Source of the DNA: Phaeocystidibacter sp965659415
Lineage (GTDB): Bacteria > Bacteroidota > Bacteroidia > Flavobacteriales > Schleiferiaceae
DNA: 64,000 nucleotides
Direction: 5' to 3'
NCBI GenBank assembly: GCA_965659415.1
Contig: CBFHVA010000001.1
Span: 1-64,000, forward strand
The notes under the pieces are model-generated. The model was not told where the DNA came from. It ran no database searches and worked only from the letters and a program-made list of their open reading frames with translations. Shown here piece after piece: positions 58,420 to 64,000 of the stretch; position 1 is the first letter of the stretch, and every line of letters starts with the position of its first letter. A program made the position numbers and the translations under genes.

Positions 58420-60042
58420 ATGACTTATTTATATCTCATCCTTGGCACAGCCCTTTACAGTGGACTCATTTCTTGGAAGTTTTTTCAAGCAGCAGGAAGA
58501 CAGCCTTGGGAAGCATTCGTTCCCGTCTACAATTACTGGGCACTTTTGAAAATCACAAAGCGACCTCTTTGGTGGATTGTACTCTTTTTCATTCCTGTTG
58601 TGAACAACGTGATTACGATTGTGATCATTTACGAGTTCCTACACGTATTTAATTATCGTAAGCTTACCGACACCATTCTAGCTGTAGTTTCTGGCGGTTT
58701 GTACATAGGATATTTAAATTATTCCCAAGAGTTAAAGTATGCCGATAGAGATGAAGCCTATATCAAGAAGAAAATACCAGGAACGCTTAATGCCATTTTC
58801 TTTGCGGTAATCGCGGCAACACTCATTCGTGCCACCACTTTCGAATCATATACCATTCCTACGGGTTCCATGGAGGAATCGCTCTTAGTTGGCGACTTCT
58901 TGTTTGTGAGTAAGATGCATTATGGGATTCGCCTCCCGATGACCCCACTTACCGTTCCACTTCTTCACAATAACATAATTGCGGACAAACCGGAAACACC
59001 TCAATCTGAATTGGTAAAGAGTTACAGTGAGTCGATCCAGCTGCCTTACGTTAGGCTTCCCAAATTTGCGAATGTCAGCGTTTGTGACCCCGTCGTATTT
59101 AACTATCCAGCCGATAAGTTTCATACTCCAATTGATAAGAAGGAGAATTATGTAAAGCGTTGCATGGGCTCGCCTGGTGATACCATTCAGATGGTAGATC
59201 GTGTCTTCACGGTAAACGGCGTCACTCCTACCCTTCCAGATCGCGCACGTCGACAACATTCTTACTGGGTAGAATACAATAGAGGTCAATGGCCAACACG
59301 CGACTTTTTAGAGGAGAATTATAGTGTAGACCTCGATGTGTCGTCGACAGGTGCATTATCCATTTCACCAGACGTTAAAGGCATGGTGGAAGGACGATTA
59401 CGCATCATCATTCCTGATGATAAAATCGAAGAATTCAAGACTCAGCCTTCTTTATTGAGCATTGAACCGCATTCGGATTACAGAGACAGCTTGGCTAATC
59501 TCGATCACGAGGAACGTGAATTCTACATGTCGTTTTTCCCTAACTCACCGGATATCATTGAGGAACTTGGAGATTACATTCCGTGGAGTTTTGACGGGTT
59601 CCCTGCTACATGGGTTCCTAAGAAAGGTAGCACAATTGAGCTCACCACCGAATCTTACAGAAGATATAAGCACATCATTGAGAATTATGAAGGTCATACC
59701 ACCTCTTATTCCAATGGTTCCTTCCTAGTGGATGGACAAGTTGCGACTAATTATACTTTTGAAGACAACTATTATTGGATGATGGGTGACAATCGCCATA
59801 ATTCAGCCGACAGTAGGGCTTGGGGATTCGTTCCTGAAACGCATATTGTGGGTAAGCCAGTGTTTATTTGGATGAGTCTTGATAATCGGGAAAGCGGTAT
59901 AAATAAACTCCGTACCGACCGTATTTTCACTACAGTAAATGGAGGTGGAGATCGTTTTCATTATTTCTGGCCTGTAGCCATAATCGCCGTTCTTTATTCC
60001 ATTGGTAGTCGATTCTACCGCAAGCGAAAGGCTCAAGCCTAG
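58420..60042 (+). CDS. lepB: Signal peptidase I
   Basis: A 540-residue S26 peptidase, longer than the E. coli enzyme as is usual in Bacteroidota. N-terminal membrane helices (~1-100), catalytic Ser150 in PTGSMEESLLVGDFLFV, Lys246 in YVKRCMGSPGDTI, and box E GDNRHNSADSRAWGFVP; a ~200-residue insert separates the boxes. It removes signal peptides from exported proteins. ATG 58420 is chosen over an in-frame ATG inside dapB. Its stop overlaps the next start by one base (TAGTG). Confidence 0.94.
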   Translation: MTYLYLILGTALYSGLISWKFFQAAGRQPWEAFVPVYNYWALLKITKRPLWWIVLFFIPVVNNVITIVIIYEFLHVFNYRKLTDTILAVVSGGLYIGYLNYSQELKYADRDEAYIKKKIPGTLNAIFFAVIAATLIRATTFESYTIPTGSMEESLLVGDFLFVSKMHYGIRLPMTPLTVPLLHNNIIADKPETPQSELVKSYSESIQLPYVRLPKFANVSVCDPVVFNYPADKFHTPIDKKENYVKRCMGSPGDTIQMVDRVFTVNGVTPTLPDRARRQHSYWVEYNRGQWPTRDFLEENYSVDLDVSSTGALSISPDVKGMVEGRLRIIIPDDKIEEFKTQPSLLSIEPHSDYRDSLANLDHEEREFYMSFFPNSPDIIEELGDYIPWSFDGFPATWVPKKGSTIELTTESYRRYKHIIENYEGHTTSYSNGSFLVDGQVATNYTFEDNYYWMMGDNRHNSADSRAWGFVPETHIVGKPVFIWMSLDNRESGINKLRTDRIFTTVNGGGDRFHYFWPVAIIAVLYSIGSRFYRKRKAQA

Positions 60043-60650
60043 TGAATGTTCAGTTCATTCCCGCCCTCTTCCCCCCAGTAGCCTATATGGCCGCATGGAT
60101 TGATAGTGAACATCAGTGGAATTCTGAAACCGTCTATTTTAAGAGTTGGTGGCTCAATCGATATCGAATCCTAGGACCTAATGGTGTTCAAGACATCTCG
60201 GCTCCAGTTGTGAAGAACTCCCTTAAAGGCGCCATCAAAAATGTCCGTCTAGATCATCAAAGTTCATGGACCGAGAAAGAATGGCGCGCCATTCGAACCG
60301 CCTATTCCAATGCATCCTTTTATGAAGCGTTAGAACATGAACTTCAACCTATCATCACAAGGAAACACCAATTTCTCATGGATCGAATTGAAGAAGGTAT
60401 GAATTGGGTCTCATCACAATTGAATATTTCACCACCCCAAGATGTCGCCACCGGCGACACATGGAGGGGAAATTGGGGACCTAAAGATTCTCCTCAATCT
60501 ATTTCATATAGACAGGTTTTTCAAATTCGACATGGTTTTCAGCCTAATTTGAGCATACTAGATTTATTGATGAACGAGGGACCATTAAGTCAGGATATAC
60601 TTCATCAGCAAAAACAGCTCGGGCCATTCAACCCAAGCCCTTCAAATTGA
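60042..60650 (+). CDS. WbqC family protein
   Basis: A 202-residue protein that starts at GTG 60042, sharing a base with the lepB stop. The opening FIPALFPPVAYMAAW and the segments QWNSETVYFKSWWLNRYRIL, NGVQDISAPV and FQIRHGFQPNLSILDLLMNEGP match the WbqC-like family, of which some members lie in O-antigen clusters. The role here is unknown. It is the last gene of the par-lepB run. Confidence 0.85.
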   Translation: MNVQFIPALFPPVAYMAAWIDSEHQWNSETVYFKSWWLNRYRILGPNGVQDISAPVVKNSLKGAIKNVRLDHQSSWTEKEWRAIRTAYSNASFYEALEHELQPIITRKHQFLMDRIEEGMNWVSSQLNISPPQDVATGDTWRGNWGPKDSPQSISYRQVFQIRHGFQPNLSILDLLMNEGPLSQDILHQQKQLGPFNPSPSN

Positions 60651-60699
60651 AAAACAAAGGCACGCCAACCAACATGTTCTTTCTTAAATTAGCGCTCCA

Positions 60700-62091
60700 A
60701 TGAAACCAATGTTCGCATTCCTATTTCTCGTGTTTTCCACCTTTTCCTTTGGTCAAGGAGATTGCACCTTCAGTTTGCAATACCGCATTGCAGCTGAGTC
60801 GGGTATGAAAATGCGATCCCAGCCACAAGCGGGTACGCCCGTAGTTACTTATGTGATGCACGACAGCATAGTAACGGCTTGTGCTACCACTTTTGGCGCA
60901 GGGACTTTTGAAGATATCGACGGATATTGGAGAAAAGTGTATTACAAGGGTAAAGTTGGATATATGTTCGACGGATTTCTCGAAGCAATTGGGAAACCGG
61001 AAATAGACACAACACGATCCATCATAGATTCTAACTCGGTTGATAGTTCAATTGCGGTTACTGAAGCAATTGACACGGCTTTAAGGGTGAACGAATCATC
61101 CATAGACTCTAACACGGTTCCATCGCCTCCCACCGAACCTGTTTTTGTGTGGGAGCGCACAGAACGCGATGATATACCTTCCACTGGACGACTCGATCAG
61201 AAGCAAATTACAGGACTTGCCACGGCATTGAGGGGGAAAGATTTAAGAATGGATAGCCTAATTGGCTTCTTGCATCGTTTACCCACCAAAGGTAGCCAAG
61301 ATTCCGTCATTGCATGGATTGACGCTGGAATGCCCGGTGATATACAATCCACGTCTCCCAGCACGGTCCCAACGAACAATCCCGTTGTGGCTACAAAGAC
61401 TGAAGTAGGTCCTCCTCCTCTTGCTATGCAAATAGCTACAGAAGCTTTCAATTATTGCGGTGAGATCGGTCAAATTGACCCAAGTATGAATTGGTATGGT
61501 ATCTTCCCTGATGAAGTTCGTGGGGGCTATTATTTGAAGAGGGTTCGTCTGGAAATTCTCCTCTCCCAAACAAAACTGGGCAGCGGGATGGAATTCGACA
61601 TTCGAAACAACCGTGACGCCGTAAGTCATTTCATGTTTGGTATTAATCGAGCTGTAGATACCACAAAGGCCTATCAACTCAATGTAGATCGTTTCTTGGT
61701 GAGTTCTGCGCAACTCTTCCCTGGTCAGCAAATCATGACCTATGCCTACAACAACCGACCGAGTGCGGCTAATGTATATCTGTCAGCTACAGGTCGAGTT
61801 GTGGAAGTGGGTGCCTGTCCTGTCATTGAAGACTATGCGCTTAAAATTAACACGCAAGGGCCGCGCGATCAGATTGTGCAAGACATCACACCGCTCTTTT
61901 CAACACTTGGAGAGTGCGGAATGCCGGATATCTATTGGTTCGGTGACCTCAATGGAGATAACTACCCTGAGCTCATCTTCGTTTCGGCTGAAGAAAACAA
62001 GAATGAATTTACGCTGTTGATGACCAATACAGAGCTGGAAACCGAATTGTATGAACTCGGCGCCACCTGGACCTTAAAAAAGTGCGAGTAA
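60700..62091 (+). CDS. Exported bacterial SH3-domain protein
   Basis: A 463-residue protein with signal MKPMFAFLFLVFSTFSFGQ, a bacterial SH3-like domain at ~25-105 (RIAAESGMKMRSQPQAGTPVV ... GYWRKVYYKGKVGYMFDGFL), a Ser/Thr/Pro-rich linker (~110-245) with DSNSVDSS-type low complexity, and a C-terminal domain of ~220 residues I do not recognise (CGEIGQIDPSMNWYGIFPDE ... CGMPDIYWFGDLNGDNYPEL). SH3b domains often bind cell-wall peptides. No catalytic site is visible. Confidence 0.75.
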   Translation: MKPMFAFLFLVFSTFSFGQGDCTFSLQYRIAAESGMKMRSQPQAGTPVVTYVMHDSIVTACATTFGAGTFEDIDGYWRKVYYKGKVGYMFDGFLEAIGKPEIDTTRSIIDSNSVDSSIAVTEAIDTALRVNESSIDSNTVPSPPTEPVFVWERTERDDIPSTGRLDQKQITGLATALRGKDLRMDSLIGFLHRLPTKGSQDSVIAWIDAGMPGDIQSTSPSTVPTNNPVVATKTEVGPPPLAMQIATEAFNYCGEIGQIDPSMNWYGIFPDEVRGGYYLKRVRLEILLSQTKLGSGMEFDIRNNRDAVSHFMFGINRAVDTTKAYQLNVDRFLVSSAQLFPGQQIMTYAYNNRPSAANVYLSATGRVVEVGACPVIEDYALKINTQGPRDQIVQDITPLFSTLGECGMPDIYWFGDLNGDNYPELIFVSAEENKNEFTLLMTNTELETELYELGATWTLKKCE

Positions 62092-62125
62092 TCTCGTTAT
62101 TCGCTTAACTCATAACGCTTAACCC

Positions 62126-63742
62126 GTGGATCTAGAATTTAACAAGAACGAAGACTCGCTGAAAATGCTGCTATCTGAAATGCAGCAACGTTGGAAGAAG
62201 GTATCCCAAGGCGGAGGTGAAAAGCGCATAGAAAAGCAACATTCTCAAGGAAAGCTCACCGCTCGTGAGCGAATCTCAACCCTACTCGACCCAAAGAAGC
62301 CTCAGATCGAAATTGGCGTTTTTGCAGGAGAAGGGATGTATGCCGAATACGGTGGTTGTCCGAGTGGTGGTGTAGTTGTGGTCATGGGTTACGTAAAAGG
62401 ACGACTAACCATCGTAGTTGCAAATGATGCTACGGTAAAAGCCGGTGCTTGGTTCCCGATTACGGGCAAAAAGAACTTGAGGGCTCAAGAGATCTCCATG
62501 GAAAATCGCATTCCCATTGTTTACTTGGTGGATAGCGCCGGTGTCTTCCTTCCGATGCAGGATGAAATTTTCCCAGATAAAGAAAACTTCGGTCGCATTT
62601 TTAGAAACAACGCCATAATGAGCAGTATGGGCATTACTCAAATTTCAGCCATTATGGGAAGTTGTGTTGCGGGTGGTGCATACTTGCCTATCATGAGTGA
62701 TGAAGCTATGATCGTAGACAAAACCGGTAGCATATTCCTGGCAGGAAGCTATTTGGTGAAAGCTGCAATTGGTGAAGATATTGACAATGAAACCCTCGGT
62801 GGAGCTACTACGCACACTGAAATCAGTGGGGTTACAGACTATAAAATGCCTAATGATAAAGAGGCTCTAAAGTCCATTCGCAATATCATGGATAAAATCG
62901 GGGCTCCTGAAAATGCCGGATTCAATCGCATCCAACCACTGGCGCCTGAATTTGATGAGAAGGAAATTTACGGCTTAGTCCCTTGTGATGGCAAGCCTTA
63001 CAAGAGCATTGAAATCATTAAGCGCTTGGTAGATGCTGATTCCTGGGAAGAGTATAAGAAAGGATACGGCCAAACCATCCTAACAGGTTACGCTCGAATG
63101 GACGGTTGGGCTGTAGGCATAGTGGCTAACAATCGCGAGATCATCAAGAGCAAAAAAGGCGAAATGCAGTTTGGCGGCGTTATTTACAGCGATTCTGCTG
63201 ATAAAGCCTCTCGCTTTGTGGCCAACTGTAATCAGAAGAAGATTCCATTGGTATTCCTTCAAGACGTAACCGGATTTATGGTAGGAAGCCGTTCAGAGCA
63301 CGGTGGTATTATTAAAGACGGCGCAAAAATGGTGAATACGGTTGCCAATAGCGTGGTTCCAAAGTTTACGGTAATTATAGGAAACAGCTTCGGCGCCGGA
63401 AACTACGCTATGAATGGTAAAGCCTATGACCCAAGATTAATTGTTGCGTGGCCCAACGCTAAACTGGCCGTAATGGGTGGAGACCAAGCGGCTAAGGTAT
63501 TGTTATCCATCGAGAAATCCCGCTTAAAAGAGGAGTTCACCGAAGAAATGGAAAAGGAACTCTTGGACAAGATCAAATCGCGGTACGAAGAACAAATGTC
63601 GCCTTACTATGCGGCATCAAGGCTTTGGGTGGATGCCATCATTGATCCTTTAGACACACGAAAATGGATTAGCATGGGTATTGAAGCAGCGAATCAAGCG
63701 CCCATTGAGAAGAAATACAATCCGGGTGTTATTCAAGCTTGA
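62126..63742 (+). CDS. Acyl-CoA carboxylase carboxyltransferase (beta) subunit
   Basis: A 538-residue protein with the two crotonase-like halves of biotin-dependent carboxyltransferases: the N-half holds ERISTLLDPKKP, GGCPSGGVVVVMGYV, LVDSAGVFLPMQDEIFPD and GSCVAGGAYLPIM; the C-half holds VGIVANNREI, PLVFLQDVTGFMVGS and GNSFGAGNYAMNGKAYDPR. The sequence resembles methylcrotonyl-CoA carboxylase beta more than the propionyl-CoA type (the SAGVFLPMQDEIFPD stretch). The start is GTG 62126. The biotin subunit is not in the window. Confidence 0.9.
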   Translation: MDLEFNKNEDSLKMLLSEMQQRWKKVSQGGGEKRIEKQHSQGKLTARERISTLLDPKKPQIEIGVFAGEGMYAEYGGCPSGGVVVVMGYVKGRLTIVVANDATVKAGAWFPITGKKNLRAQEISMENRIPIVYLVDSAGVFLPMQDEIFPDKENFGRIFRNNAIMSSMGITQISAIMGSCVAGGAYLPIMSDEAMIVDKTGSIFLAGSYLVKAAIGEDIDNETLGGATTHTEISGVTDYKMPNDKEALKSIRNIMDKIGAPENAGFNRIQPLAPEFDEKEIYGLVPCDGKPYKSIEIIKRLVDADSWEEYKKGYGQTILTGYARMDGWAVGIVANNREIIKSKKGEMQFGGVIYSDSADKASRFVANCNQKKIPLVFLQDVTGFMVGSRSEHGGIIKDGAKMVNTVANSVVPKFTVIIGNSFGAGNYAMNGKAYDPRLIVAWPNAKLAVMGGDQAAKVLLSIEKSRLKEEFTEEMEKELLDKIKSRYEEQMSPYYAASRLWVDAIIDPLDTRKWISMGIEAANQAPIEKKYNPGVIQA

Positions 63743-63857
63743 TTATCCGCATAAAGAACATGACTTTGCTCGGTTGATTCTAACCTAGACAGGTAATTCT
63801 CTGTATTTAGTTTTTCAGTTAGGTAGGGGTCGCCTATCGAACTGTATTCTCATTTCC

Positions 63858-63865
63858 TATATTTG
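63858..63865 (+). promoter_or_regulatory. TATATTTG -7 element for the edge gene
   Basis: A perfect TAnnTTTG, 20 bases before ATG 63885. No TTG at the -33 position. Confidence 0.45.
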
Positions 63866-63884
63866 AACGTTAAGGCTCAGATAC

Positions 63885-64000
63885 ATGCAGAAATATTCCA
63901 TCCTCCTTTTACTTCTTTTTGCTCAGCTTGTCGCGATGGGACAAGTAAGTGTGCAAAGCAGTGAATTCAACATTCAGCGTACAGTTGACTTCGAACCGCG
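63885..64000 (+). CDS. Exported protein, 3' truncated by the window edge
   Basis: ATG 63885 opens a frame that stays open to the window edge (38 codons). It starts with a clear signal peptide (MQKYSILLLLLFAQLVAMGQ) followed by VSVQSSEFNIQRTVDFEPR. A perfect -7 element precedes it. Too little is visible to assign a family; a type IX cargo or outer-membrane protein is possible. Confidence 0.7.
   Translation, partial: MQKYSILLLLLFAQLVAMGQVSVQSSEFNIQRTVDFEP

Noticed and set aside
1..64000. CRISPR arrays, insertion sequences, prophage or rRNA genes
   Set aside because: No regularly spaced repeats, transposase or phage gene patterns, or rRNA-like stretches were seen on either strand.

Overview
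The window is a piece of a Bacteroidota chromosome, most likely a marine member of the Flavobacteriales outside the core Flavobacteriaceae. This rests on type IX secretion cargo (both type A and type B C-terminal sorting domains), a PorP/SprF-family protein, an XrtF exosortase pair, an S46 dipeptidyl-peptidase, DUF3276, DUF4199, DUF5683 and DUF1573 proteins, glsA/glsB lipid genes, and promoters of the Bacteroidota primary-sigma type (TTG, 18-20 bases, TAnnTTTG). A green-type proteorhodopsin beside a Blh carotene oxygenase points to sunlit water. I see no phage, insertion sequence, CRISPR array or rRNA; apart from a disturbed stretch beside a tRNA gene the region looks like core chromosome.

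Layout. 1-4.9 kb: the 3' end of a large PKD-repeat adhesin with a type B sorting domain, its PorP/SprF-like partner, and the XrtF exosortase with its companion membrane protein. 5-8.3 kb: a Wzi/RemB-like outer-membrane protein between two diverged beta-barrel paralogues, with a run of nine G in the divergent spacer. 8.3-12.1 kb: a compact cysteine-rich operon (HYC_CC_PP-like protein, secreted HMA protein, TonB receptor with a CC plug motif, DsbA/FrnE-like oxidoreductase), my best candidate for a little-described metal-handling system. 12.1-17 kb: envelope functions (PagL-like lipid A deacylase, glycine-lipid acyltransferases GlsB/GlsA, a beta-barrel, a SRPBCC/GyrI-like protein). 17-19 kb: DUF4260-xseA-xseB.

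19-28.6 kb: a type A T9SS cargo protein, an unlisted 38-codon gene, sucD, a DPP11-type peptidase, a TlpA-like lipoprotein, fabG with a VWA membrane protein, a SPOR-like protein and a small RRM protein. 28.7-34 kb: a 35-codon remnant of a TRIC/YicG channel directly before a KefB-type antiporter and MscS channel, a glycosyltransferase, a membrane-anchored LuxR regulator split by one in-frame stop, and a DUF4199 protein followed by a possible small RNA. 34-39 kb: a MacB-type ABC exporter with divergent MarR regulator, PAP2 and START-like genes. 39.1 kb: tRNA-Met(CAU) with a duplicated 3' end carrying a GC-rich repeat.

39.5-50.4 kb: a hydrolase, PhoH, a cysteine-containing Crp/Fnr regulator with a persulfide dioxygenase-rhodanese fusion, and the conserved ldh-nusB-DUF1573-yajC-ybbR-coaE-nnr run. 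50.5-55.2 kb: an ABC exporter, DUF3276, blh and proteorhodopsin with a strong hairpin between them, and an FMN reductase. 55.4-60.7 kb: parA-parB-DUF5683-dapB-lepB-wbqC. 60.7-64 kb: an SH3-domain protein, an acyl-CoA carboxylase carboxyltransferase subunit, and the start of a secreted protein cut by the window edge. All assignments come from reading motifs by eye; no database search was run.
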